Shown piece by piece: positions 23,694 to 31,185 of a stretch of 44,851 nt of DNA; positions within the stretch are counted from its first letter, which is position 1; each line of letters begins with the position of its first letter. Below the pieces are notes generated by a model. That model ran no database searches, was not told the origin of the DNA, and saw only the letters and a program-made list of their open reading frames with translations. A program made the translations under genes and the position numbers. The stretch is from an uncultured Lachnospiraceae bacterium (GTDB lineage: Bacteria > Bacillota_A > Clostridia > Lachnospirales > Lachnospiraceae), in the NCBI GenBank assembly GCA_910587495.1, contig CAJUMT010000004.1, positions 1-44,851 on the forward strand. The letters run 5' to 3'.

Positions 23694-24851
23694 TCACATA
23701 ATATACTCCTGATACACTGCCACATGGTCGTAGATACAGCGCCAGCTGCTGTGGGCGTTGGCTGTGACACAGATATAATGCTTCCCGCTGTCGGATATGG
23801 TATAACTGGCCGCGCAGCTGCCAGATTGGTCAACAAACCCTGTCTTTGCGCAGACCACTTCCCCTTTTGTATCTTTATCTTCGATTCTCCGCAAAAACCA
23901 GTTGGAAAGTTCAATCCCTTCCGGATGTTCCGCCGTCTGCGACGTGGTGTATCTGCGCGCCGACATTACTTCCCTGCACAGATCATTTTCCACCGCCGCT
24001 TTTAACATAACCGCCATATCATAGATTGTACAATAGTGGTTCTCATCATAAAGCCCCACACAATTGGTAAAATGCGCGCTGTCCGAAAGCCCCAGCTCTT
24101 CTATTTTCTCATTCATCAATACCATAAACTCATCCAAAGACCCTGATACATAATAAGCCAGCCCTGCAGCAGCATCCGCACCCGAAGGAAGGATCGTTCC
24201 GTAGAAAAGATCTTCTATCGTAACCGTCTCCCCGTCCCCAAAACCTGCCGCGCTGCAGTCGTTCCTGTAACTGTAATCCGTAATCTCCCGGGTGACCGTA
24301 AAGGTATCTGTAAGATCTGTCACATGCTCCGCCGCCACCAGCACAGTCATAATCTTCGTCATGGAAGCCGGACTGATCCGTTCATGCATTCCTTTCTGCG
24401 CCACCACCCGACTTTCATCCAGGTCAATCAGCAACGCATAACTACTCATTACTTTCTCATCATCTATAGAAGCTGCTTCGTCTTCTCCCTCCATCGCGTA
24501 TCCGCCTGCAAAAGGGAGTTCATTTTTTTTATCTTCTTCTTTATCGTCCTCCCTGCCTGCTTCCTCCCCGGCTCTGCCAAGCGCCGCCCTCGCGGCTCCA
24601 TCAAGGTCCGGTCCTTGCACTTGCGCTTCTGTGCGCGTATCCACATTCTTTTCGTCTTTCGCTTTCGCGTGTCCGCCAGCCTGGCGAAGCATAAGCCCCG
24701 CCCCTGCCATCAGGACTACGGCTCCCAAAACGCTTCCCAAAGCCAGTATCCTTTTTTGCCTGGCTCTGCGCTTTCTCTCTCTTCGGAGCATCTCCCGCCT
24801 CTTATCTCTCTGTATCTGCCGAAGCCTCTCCTCCGAATCATAATCTCTCAT
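23694..24851 (-). CDS. D-alanyl-D-alanine carboxypeptidase (peptidase S11)
   Basis: A 385-residue penicillin-binding-protein-type carboxypeptidase that trims peptidoglycan pentapeptides. Residues 1-34 are a highly basic cytoplasmic tail, and about 35-58 form an uncleaved membrane anchor. A low-complexity acidic/basic linker (about 60-115) follows. The catalytic SxxK is SMTK and the KTG triad is AKTGFVD. At the place of the usual SxN (SGN) the protein reads LPSGADAA, so the asparagine is replaced by alanine. AGGAGGGAG precedes the ATG at 24851. It is monocistronic, with its own promoter (24942-24969) and terminator (23640-23663), and divergent from the ABC-F gene. Confidence 0.9.
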   Translation of the reverse strand: MRDYDSEERLRQIQRDKRREMLRRERKRRARQKRILALGSVLGAVVLMAGAGLMLRQAGGHAKAKDEKNVDTRTEAQVQGPDLDGAARAALGRAGEEAGREDDKEEDKKNELPFAGGYAMEGEDEAASIDDEKVMSSYALLIDLDESRVVAQKGMHERISPASMTKIMTVLVAAEHVTDLTDTFTVTREITDYSYRNDCSAAGFGDGETVTIEDLFYGTILPSGADAAAGLAYYVSGSLDEFMVLMNEKIEELGLSDSAHFTNCVGLYDENHYCTIYDMAVMLKAAVENDLCREVMSARRYTTSQTAEHPEGIELSNWFLRRIEDKDTKGEVVCAKTGFVDQSGSCAASYTISDSGKHYICVTANAHSSWRCIYDHVAVYQEYIM

Positions 24852-24941
24852 CTATGCACTCCCTCCTGTTGTGTCTGCTCCAAGACACATCACACCCCCG
24901 CTTATTCTTTAGCTTTCATAAGCTGCAGCTCTTGTCGCTTT

Positions 24942-24969
24942 AGTATACAGCATTTTATGAAGATGTCAA
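24942..24969 (-). promoter_or_regulatory. Sigma-A promoter of the carboxypeptidase gene
   Basis: Perfect TTGACA (24964-24969), 16-base spacer and TATACT (24942-24947), about 90 bases before the start codon. Confidence 0.8.
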
Positions 24970-24981
24970 GTTTTTCCCGCC

Positions 24982-25010
24982 TTGTCCCCCATTCCTTTCT
25001 ATGCTACAAT
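24982..25010 (+). promoter_or_regulatory. Sigma-A-like promoter of the ABC-F gene
   Basis: TTGTCC (24982-24987), 17-base spacer and TACAAT (25005-25010), giving a leader of about 28 bases. Too short for the upstream peptide attenuators seen before some inducible ABC-F resistance genes. Confidence 0.6.
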
Positions 25011-25044
25011 AACACCATCCTCGACGATCAAAGGAGCCCCTCAC

Positions 25045-26901
25045 ATGCTGTTACAGATTCAGAATGCAGACCTCTCGATCGGAGGGCAAACGCTGCTCTC
25101 CCAGTTTGATTTTCATATAAAAAGTACAGAAAAAATCGCGCTTGTCGGTCGAAACGGCTGCGGCAAGACCACGTTCTTGCGTCTCCTCGCCGGGGAACGC
25201 TCCCCCGACGCTTCTGCAAAGACACCACCCATGGTCGCAAGCGCCCGCAGGCTGACTGTCGGTTTTCTGCGCCAGCAGGCTTTTTCGGATCTTACGACCA
25301 CGGTAGAAGAAGAATTATTAAAATCCTGTCCCTGCCCGGACCGGTGGGATAGAGAACGCTTCGCGTGGGAGCAGGAATACGACTGCGTATTCACCAGGTT
25401 TGGCTTTGGCAAAGAAGACAAGAAAAAAAGGCTTTCCTGCTTTTCCGGCGGGGAACAGACGAAGATCGCCCTGATCCGCCTTCTGCTAGAAAAGCCTGAT
25501 GTCTTGCTTCTGGATGAACCGACCAATCACCTGGATACAGCAACCGTAGAATGGCTGGAAAGCTATCTTACTTCTTATCCCCACGCCGCCGTCATCGTAT
25601 CCCACGACCGGTATTTTCTGGATCAGACAGCCGATGTAGTCTATGAATTTCAGAGCCGCAGGCTGGTACGCTATTCCGGCAACTATACGGCTTATAGGGA
25701 ACAAAAACACAAAAACTTTGCCCTGCAGGAGAAAGCCTACAAGCACCAGCAGGATGAGATCCGCCGCTTGGAAGACCTGATCGAGCGCTTTAAGCACAAA
25801 CCAAAAAAAGCCGCTTTCGCCCGCTCCCGCAAAAAGATACTGGAACGCATGGAAAAGGTGGAGCAGCCGCAAAGAGACGACGCCCATATTTTTACTGGCA
25901 GCCTTACCCCAGCCTTTTTAAGTTCCAAGTGGGTGCTGGAAGCCGACCATCTGAAGATCGGCTACGACAAAAGCCTGTCGGAACTTACCCTGCGTGTCAG
26001 GCGGGGCCAGAAGATCGGCGTCATCGGCCCTAACGGCGCAGGAAAATCCGCCTTTTTAAAGACCGCTGCCGGACTTTTGCCCCCGGTCAAAGGGAAACTG
26101 TCGCTGGGGTTAAACGTCGATATCGGCTATTTTGACCAGCAAGCCATATCCCTGTCTTCCGAAAAAACTGTACTGGAACATTTCCATGATTCTTTTCCTT
26201 CCCTGTCAGAAAAGGAAGTACGGGATATCTTGGGCGCGTTTTTATTTACCGGAAAAGACGCAATGAAAAAAGTTTCCTCCCTGTCCGGCGGAGAAAAGTC
26301 CCGCCTTGTCCTGGCAGAATTGTTACAAAAACGTCCGAATTTCTTACTTTTGGACGAACCAACCAACCATATGGATATCCCTGCCCGGGAGACATTGGAA
26401 TCCGCATTCCGAGCCTATACAGGCACGCTTCTGTTTGTCTCCCACGACCGCTATTTTATCCGTCAGGCAGCGGAAGCGCTGTTGGTCTTTGAAGACCGCG
26501 ACGTATTTTATTATCCTTTCGGGTACGACCATTATGTAGAACGGCGCCTAAAACAGAAAGACGGAGCCGACGGCACTGCCAGAATCCGCGCGGAAGAACA
26601 GGCTTTGATCAGCGGCCTTAAAAACGTGCCCAAAGCGGAACGGCATATGTTAAAAGAGATATCCGAGGAACAGGCTTACGCCGAATGGCAGATGCGGCTT
26701 ATGTTAGAACCACTCCGGCAATGTGAGGAAGAACTCGAAGCCTTCCTTCTCTCCTTAAACCCGGCGCTTTTATGGGAAGATCCTGCCTATGAAGCAGATT
26801 TCCGAAAAAAAGAGGCAGAGCTGTACCAAATGTATACAAAACGCTGCCTTAACTGGTATGAAAAATGGTCCGAATTTACAGACGATAATATGCATAAATA
26901 A
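25045..26901 (+). CDS. ABC-F family ATPase (ribosome-associated)
   Basis: A 618-residue protein with two ATP-binding cassettes and no membrane segments. First cassette: GRNGCGKTT, FSGGEQTKIALIR and LLLDEPTNHLD. Second: GPNGAGKSA, LSGGEKSRLVLAE and LLLDEPTNHMD. Between them lies a charged linker (about residues 220-290) that corresponds to the antibiotic-resistance/P-site tRNA interaction region of ABC-F proteins. A C-terminal helical extension (about 510-618) is present. Start MLLQIQ at 25045 has AAAGGAG 7 bases upstream. Roles in the family range from target-protection antibiotic resistance (Lsa, Vga, Msr) to translation factors (EttA, Uup). I cannot place it in either group. The last 26 bases overlap the end of spoVAB on the other strand. 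Confidence 0.88.
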   Translation: MLLQIQNADLSIGGQTLLSQFDFHIKSTEKIALVGRNGCGKTTFLRLLAGERSPDASAKTPPMVASARRLTVGFLRQQAFSDLTTTVEEELLKSCPCPDRWDRERFAWEQEYDCVFTRFGFGKEDKKKRLSCFSGGEQTKIALIRLLLEKPDVLLLDEPTNHLDTATVEWLESYLTSYPHAAVIVSHDRYFLDQTADVVYEFQSRRLVRYSGNYTAYREQKHKNFALQEKAYKHQQDEIRRLEDLIERFKHKPKKAAFARSRKKILERMEKVEQPQRDDAHIFTGSLTPAFLSSKWVLEADHLKIGYDKSLSELTLRVRRGQKIGVIGPNGAGKSAFLKTAAGLLPPVKGKLSLGLNVDIGYFDQQAISLSSEKTVLEHFHDSFPSLSEKEVRDILGAFLFTGKDAMKKVSSLSGGEKSRLVLAELLQKRPNFLLLDEPTNHMDIPARETLESAFRAYTGTLLFVSHDRYFIRQAAEALLVFEDRDVFYYPFGYDHYVERRLKQKDGADGTARIRAEEQALISGLKNVPKAERHMLKEISEEQAYAEWQMRLMLEPLRQCEEELEAFLLSLNPALLWEDPAYEADFRKKEAELYQMYTKRCLNWYEKWSEFTDDNMHK

Positions 26902-27292
26902 ACGCCCCGACGGCCCTCCCTAGAGCCATGGACAGGATAATCCAGGGCATCCCTGTCTTTAAGCGGATACGCCTGCTGAAAATGGGAATCACATCCAGAA
27001 TCTCCGTCAAGGCCATCGCCCAGGCGCCTGTATAGACGCCCGAAAAGAGGCCATAGGACACCACACCCACCATCCCAACCGGTATGGGAAATTGATAAAT
27101 ACTGACCAGATTTCCTAAAATACCACCTATTGCCGCGGCGTCCTCATAGTAAAAGATATATTTTGCCGTATGGGTCTTCCCCGCAAAACGGGAAATAATC
27201 CCCAACGCGATCAAAAGCGCAAACAGCCCGCCCGCGACGGCAAAACCGCTGCTAAGCCCTAATATGCCTAAAAAAACCTGTTTAATCCACAT
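26876..27292 (-). CDS. spoVAB: Stage V sporulation protein AB
   Basis: A 138-residue membrane protein with four to five helices (GLSSGFAVAGGLFALLIALG at the start, and SYGLFSGVYTGAWAMAL in the middle). Length, hydrophobic profile and its place directly after SpoVAA and SigF identify it. SpoVA proteins act in moving dipicolinic acid into the forespore. The ATG at 27292 overlaps the SpoVAA stop by 11 bases; a TTG three bases earlier is an alternative. spoVAC-AF do not follow here: the cluster stops and the convergent ABC-F gene overlaps by 26 bases. Confidence 0.88.
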   Translation of the reverse strand: MWIKQVFLGILGLSSGFAVAGGLFALLIALGIISRFAGKTHTAKYIFYYEDAAAIGGILGNLVSIYQFPIPVGMVGVVSYGLFSGVYTGAWAMALTEILDVIPIFSRRIRLKTGMPWIILSMALGRAVGAFIYAYYRL

Positions 27293-27908
27293 CAATGCTC
27301 GTCCCCTTACGGTTGCATCCCTCGATCAGTGTCGTATTTACATCATCTTCATACAGACGCATCTGCACTTCGATCGGCGTAGGATCTTTCGTGATCCGCT
27401 TCCCTCCAAAATGGTTGTAAAATACAATGATTCCTACGGCAATCCCGACGGAATAAGACGCTTCCAGCAGAGTAAATCCGTCCGAAGTCCTGCCCATAAC
27501 CAGCTGATAGACCTGGTCGAATACCTGGTTTACGCCAACGTCATTGTTAAACGCCATAATAGAAAAGGCTGACCCGAAAAAAATGATGATGCAGACCAGG
27601 ACGACTTTGATAAGATTCCATCTTCCTTTGGCATATGCAGGCGATTCATATTCCACGATAAAATCCGGCTCTCCCAAGTTCTCCACATCAAGCTGCGGAT
27701 AGATTTCATGGATCAATTCCACCACTTTCATAACGGAAAAAATATAGCGATTACTTTTATCCGCCTGTATCTTTAAAATTTTTAATGTTTTTAACCGGTT
27801 CTTTACAGAAGTATCCGTACATTCCAGTTTCGCCACGTCGCCAAGGGTTACGTCAATATGGTCCACTTCGATGTTTCTGTCTATCTTTATATATAAAGTA
27901 TCGCCCAT
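27282..27908 (-). CDS. spoVAA: Stage V sporulation protein AA
   Basis: A 208-residue protein. The N-terminal half (starting LYIKIDRNIEV) is a soluble domain, followed by two hydrophobic segments (about residues 95-120 and 145-165) and a C-terminal tail. The pattern and the position between sigF and spoVAB fit SpoVAA. It is expressed in the forespore and assists dipicolinic acid uptake. GGAGG lies 10 bases before the ATG at 27908. It is separated from sigF by 61 bases, where an internal forespore promoter might lie, but I see no clear one. Confidence 0.88.
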   Translation of the reverse strand: MGDTLYIKIDRNIEVDHIDVTLGDVAKLECTDTSVKNRLKTLKILKIQADKSNRYIFSVMKVVELIHEIYPQLDVENLGEPDFIVEYESPAYAKGRWNLIKVVLVCIIIFFGSAFSIMAFNNDVGVNQVFDQVYQLVMGRTSDGFTLLEASYSVGIAVGIIVFYNHFGGKRITKDPTPIEVQMRLYEDDVNTTLIEGCNRKGTSIDVD

Positions 27909-27969
27909 TACTTTTACGCCTCCGTTTTTCTGATACCTATCTTTTGCATATTTTCCGGTTTTTATACGC

Positions 27970-28695
27970 TCAACTGACCAGTTTTTCCCGAAGCTGCTTT
28001 AAAATCTTTTTTTCCAAACGGCTGACCTGTACCTGAGAAACCCCTAAAACTTTTGCCACTTCTGTCTGGGTCTTATCCTGCAGGTATCGCATGACGATCA
28101 GTCTGCGTTCCGCATCCGGCAGTTCAGATAAGAGCTGCTCCAGCACTACCCGGTTCAGAATATGCTGCATGGCATTTCCCTGACTTGTATTTTCCATACG
28201 GTCCAAAAGACAGACCTCGCTTCCGTCTTTCTGCGGGATTGTCTTATAAATGGACTCCACTTCCGCAGAAGATTCAAGCGCCATTGCGATCTCCTCCGGC
28301 GGAAGCTCTGTAAGATAAGACAGTTCGTCTATGGTGGGTTCCCGCCCTTTTTGCTGTCGGAAACTTTCTGTCTCTCTGTGAATCCTCCAGCAGTTTTCCT
28401 TTAAGGTACGACTAACTTTCACGATTCCGTCGTCTCTTAAGAATCTTTTAATTTCCCCTGAAATCATAGGTACAGCATAAGTCGAAAATTTTACATCAAA
28501 AGCCGTATCAAACTTATCAATAGCCTTTAAAAGACCCATGGCTCCTATCTGGAACAGGTCTTCCATATCAGTTCCTCTGCCTGCGAAGCGTTTCACAATA
28601 CTCCATACAAGCCCCATATTTTCTTCTACCAGTTGTTCTCTTGCTTTTTTATCCCCATGGTGTGATCTCTCAATCAAAACCATTGTGTCTTCCAT
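27970..28695 (-). CDS. sigF: Sporulation sigma factor SigF
   Basis: A 241-residue sigma-70-family factor. Region 2 has LVWSIVKRF, DLFQIGAMGLLKAIDKF and FSTYAVPMISGEIKRFLRDD. Region 3 has PTIDELS. Region 4 has QTEVAKVLGVSQVQVSRLEK as the -35-binding helix-turn-helix. SigF is the first forespore-specific sigma factor and is held inactive by SpoIIAB until engulfment-stage septation. The order spoIIAA-spoIIAB-sigF separates it from its close relative SigG. The ATG at 28695 has GGGGG 12 bases upstream; the second ATG (MVLIERS) is an alternative. It starts 7 bases after spoIIAB. Confidence 0.93.
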   Translation of the reverse strand: MEDTMVLIERSHHGDKKAREQLVEENMGLVWSIVKRFAGRGTDMEDLFQIGAMGLLKAIDKFDTAFDVKFSTYAVPMISGEIKRFLRDDGIVKVSRTLKENCWRIHRETESFRQQKGREPTIDELSYLTELPPEEIAMALESSAEVESIYKTIPQKDGSEVCLLDRMENTSQGNAMQHILNRVVLEQLLSELPDAERRLIVMRYLQDKTQTEVAKVLGVSQVQVSRLEKKILKQLREKLVS

Positions 28696-28702
28696 AAAGA
28701 TA

Positions 28703-29143
28703 TCAAGCCCCCTGTTCTGTCTCTCCCTGCCAGATCTTTTTCTTCATATAAACCGTAGTACCAAGCCCGGGTGTAGACTTAACTTCTACCTGATCCATAA
28801 ACGCTTCCATAAACATAAAACCCATTCCGGAGCGTTCCAGCTCCGGCTTACTTGTATACAAAGGCTCCATGGCCTGCTTTACATCCGCGATTCCTGTTCC
28901 TTCATCTGAGATCCAGAGTTCCACTGTCTGTTCGCTTAGAAGAGCACGCACAACCACTGTATGTATTTCCCCCAAGTATCCATGTATAATAGCATTTGTT
29001 ACTGCTTCAGACACAGCGGCCTTAATATCCTCCACTTCCTCAAGGGTCGGATTTAATTGGGTCACAAAAGCCGCTACGGCGACTCTTGCGAACCTCTCAT
29101 TCTCCGAAATACTGTCAAATGCCAATGTCATCTCATTTTTCAT
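28703..29143 (-). CDS. spoIIAB: Anti-sigma F factor / serine kinase SpoIIAB
   Basis: A 146-residue GHKL-fold kinase. The N box is SEAVTNAIIHGYLG, the G1 box ISDEGTGIAD and the G2 box RSGMGFMFMEAFMD. It binds SigF to silence it and phosphorylates SpoIIAA. It overlaps the spoIIAA stop by 4 bases (ATGA), which couples translation and keeps the partners near stoichiometric. Length is normal. Confidence 0.94.
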   Translation of the reverse strand: MKNEMTLAFDSISENERFARVAVAAFVTQLNPTLEEVEDIKAAVSEAVTNAIIHGYLGEIHTVVVRALLSEQTVELWISDEGTGIADVKQAMEPLYTSKPELERSGMGFMFMEAFMDQVEVKSTPGLGTTVYMKKKIWQGETEQGA

Positions 29144-29460
29144 ACTGCTTCCTCCTCTTTTCCCAGCGGGATCACTTTCTGAATACCAGACAGACTAAGA
29201 ACTCTTTTGACCTGTCTGCTCATATGTTTCAGGATAACTTGTCCATCCAGCGCCCGCATGATCTTATATCTCCCTAAAATCATTCCAATACCTGCGCTGT
29301 CCATAAACACAGTTTTAGAAAAATCAAATTCTAGCTCCTGAATCGGTTCCTCCCGAATCCTTAGATCAACCTCTTTTCGTATCTCTTCCGTATAATGATG
29401 ATCAAGTTCCACCGGAAGATGAACAACCAATTTTGTCCCGCTGCTTTCGAGCATATTCAT
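29140..29460 (-). CDS. spoIIAA: Anti-anti-sigma factor SpoIIAA
   Basis: A 106-residue STAS-domain protein. The phosphorylated serine lies in FMDSAGIGMILGRYK. Unphosphorylated protein binds SpoIIAB and releases SigF. AAGGAG lies 10 bases before the ATG at 29460. First gene of the spoIIA-spoVA operon; upstream lies a long imperfect hairpin (29502-29564), then the terminator of the preceding operon. No convincing SigH promoter could be found, although one is expected by analogy with B. subtilis. Confidence 0.93.
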   Translation of the reverse strand: MNMLESSGTKLVVHLPVELDHHYTEEIRKEVDLRIREEPIQELEFDFSKTVFMDSAGIGMILGRYKIMRALDGQVILKHMSRQVKRVLSLSGIQKVIPLGKEEEAV

Positions 29461-29501
29461 ATTTAAATTTCTCCTTTATTTTAGTTCCGCAACTTCCCTT
29501 A

Positions 29502-29564
29502 CAGGCCCCCTGTACTGGGAGAATTTCCAGCCGCGTAAGCGTCCGTAAATCCTCCCGGGGCCTG
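29502..29564 (-). other. Large imperfect hairpin in the spoIIAA leader
   Basis: On the minus strand CAGGCCCC (29557-29564) pairs with GGGGCCTG (29502-29509). Directly inside, GGGAGGATTT pairs with AAATTCTCCC with one wobble. About 18 paired bases enclose a GC-rich apical region, with a 7-base bulge on the 3' side. No T-run follows, so it is not a standard terminator. It lies about 45 bases before the spoIIAA start and may be a leader RNA structure. Confidence 0.5.
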
Positions 29565-29600
29565 ACCGGTCCGTTGCTGTTTTTTTATTCTATACACAAA

Positions 29601-29630
29601 AGGGACGCTGCCCTTTTTTGCAGCGTCCCT
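29601..29630 (-). terminator. Terminator of the valS-folC-TPR operon
   Basis: Perfect 11-base arms AGGGACGCTGC (29601-29611) and GCAGCGTCCCT (29620-29630). On the minus strand TTTTGTG follows. It lies 37 bases past the TPR gene stop. Confidence 0.85.
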
Positions 29631-29666
29631 CACTTCAGGGTTTTTCTTCTGTTAAACTAAACATTT

Positions 29667-31028
29667 CTATAATCCCTTCATCAAATTGGCGGCATCCGTA
29701 GCCTTTCTCGTATTCGGCCATTCGTCGATAACCGTCTGATAGCAGGATTTGGCGTTCTCTGTATCTCCGGACTTGTGATAGGATCTGGCAAGGAAATAAA
29801 GCGCATCTCCCTGGGTATTATCCAATTCATAGCATCTGCCAAGATCTCTGATGGCGGTTTCATAATCCGCCTTTTGATATGCCTCGTATCCGGTTCTGTA
29901 AAGTTCCGCCACAGCCGCCGTACCCACCTCTTTAAAGATCGAGTCATACAGGATCTGTGCGTCTTCTGAGAGGCCTTCCTTATTCATGGCTTCTAACTGT
30001 TCCAACGCACCCGCCGAATCTTCTTCCGCATAGGCACGGTATGCTTTCAAAAGCTCTTCATATCCCCCTAACTTCTCTGTAGCCTCGCTGGCAGTCTGCA
30101 CAGCCGCCTCCGCCTCCGCTTTCGCAGTGTCTACTTCTGCCTGAAGGCTTGTAAGAGCCGCAGACTTGGACTCTAATTGATCGCTGTATTCTGCTACCGC
30201 ATCGTTTAACTCCGAATTTTTCATCTGTTGCTGGGCCGGAATAATCAAAAACCACATAAGTGCCGCGCCGATGGCAATCCCGACAAACACATTAATCACC
30301 GAATGAAGCCAGGAACGATCCTTCACACCTATGGGTTGAATAATTGTCTCATTGCCGCTGGTATAAGCAATGGCGTCTCTATTCTCCTCCGGCTCTTTTT
30401 TGATCGGTCGTTTTCCTTCGGCCGAATCCAATTCTTTCATATAACGCAGCGCCCGGGTGTTGGTGCGGTCGATATCCAGCACTTTCTCAAGCTCTGTCCT
30501 GGCCCTGGCATAATTATCCATCTTCATATATAAGAGCGCCAGGAGCTGATGCCCCTTTAAAAGATTCGGATTCGTTGAAAGTATCTTTTTTAACTGGATA
30601 ACAGCCAGATCATAACTTCCCTGCTCACAGTACAGAAGCGACTGGTTGTATTTTTTGATAGTCGTATTAATTGTTGACAGGCGCGACGGGTTATTCTGGA
30701 CAGATTCTATATATTCGTCCGCCAGATTGTTTTCACTCTGGAAGTTCTTGCTGATAATCCACTGCGACAGGGCGTCCACCGCTTCCCCCATCTCGCAATA
30801 GACAAGCCCTAAAAGATTGCGGGCATTTGTGTTCCTTTTATTGATTTTCAAACTTTGGCGCAGAGAAATAACGGCTCCGGAAAGATCCCGTACTTTCGCC
30901 TTATCCAGCCCTTCGTTGTAATACGCGTTGGACAACTGGATCATCCTGCGGTAAAGCTTGATATCAACTCCGCACTGACTGCAGTATTCTTCCCCTGCCA
31001 GCTCTGCTCCACAATTAAAACACTTCAT
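29667..31028 (-). CDS. Zinc-ribbon, TPR and single-helix membrane protein
   Basis: A 453-residue protein with a modular build. A zinc ribbon CFNCGAEL...YCSQCG lies at residues 3-20. TPR-like helical repeats follow (about 25-205, for example AVISLRQSLKINKRNTNARN and ARTELEKVLDIDRTNTRAL). Next come a linker, one membrane helix (about 240-265, VFVGIAIGAALMWFLIIPA) and an alanine/glutamate-rich coiled coil (about 270-330). C-terminal TPRs end with AKSCYQTVIDEWPNT. One helix implies the zinc ribbon and first TPRs are cytoplasmic and the coiled coil and last TPRs outside. I do not recognise a named family. It is last in the valS-folC-small ORF operon, 13 bases after the small ORF. Confidence 0.85.
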   Translation of the reverse strand: MKCFNCGAELAGEEYCSQCGVDIKLYRRMIQLSNAYYNEGLDKAKVRDLSGAVISLRQSLKINKRNTNARNLLGLVYCEMGEAVDALSQWIISKNFQSENNLADEYIESVQNNPSRLSTINTTIKKYNQSLLYCEQGSYDLAVIQLKKILSTNPNLLKGHQLLALLYMKMDNYARARTELEKVLDIDRTNTRALRYMKELDSAEGKRPIKKEPEENRDAIAYTSGNETIIQPIGVKDRSWLHSVINVFVGIAIGAALMWFLIIPAQQQMKNSELNDAVAEYSDQLESKSAALTSLQAEVDTAKAEAEAAVQTASEATEKLGGYEELLKAYRAYAEEDSAGALEQLEAMNKEGLSEDAQILYDSIFKEVGTAAVAELYRTGYEAYQKADYETAIRDLGRCYELDNTQGDALYFLARSYHKSGDTENAKSCYQTVIDEWPNTRKATDAANLMKGL

Positions 31029-31041
31029 ACATCCACCTTTT

Positions 31042-31185
31042 CTACTGATGTTCCTGCATTTTTTTCAGCATCTCATCCATCAGGTCCGTTACATCCGAGA
31101 GATTATTATTATAGACATTATCCTCAATTTCATCAATCTCAGGACTCGGACGGAATTTTTTTAATTCTTCTTCAAAATCAAGCAT
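31042..31185 (-). CDS. 47-residue acidic small protein between folC and the TPR gene
   Basis: A short frame starting MLDFEEELKKFRPSPEIDEI and ending MKKMQEHQ-like (LKKMQEHQ). It is strongly acidic in the first 35 residues and helical in outlook. It overlaps the folC stop by 8 bases. AAGGAG lies 8 bases before its ATG, inside folC. The following gene begins 13 bases later with its own site. The tight spacing on both sides and good ribosome binding site make it a real gene. Function unknown; no domain recognised. Confidence 0.75.
   Translation of the reverse strand: MLDFEEELKKFRPSPEIDEIEDNVYNNNLSDVTDLMDEMLKKMQEHQ

Noticed and set aside
24324..25109. A 261-codon open frame on the plus strand opposite the carboxypeptidase gene
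   Set aside because: It is antisense to a gene with clear catalytic motifs, has no ribosome binding site, and its translation is rich in unusual Ser/His/Cys composition.
29520..29560. SigH promoter for spoIIAA
   Set aside because: GGAGGATTT fits the -35 consensus, but no GAAT-type -10 occurs at the required spacing; the nearest GAAA is about 19 bases away.
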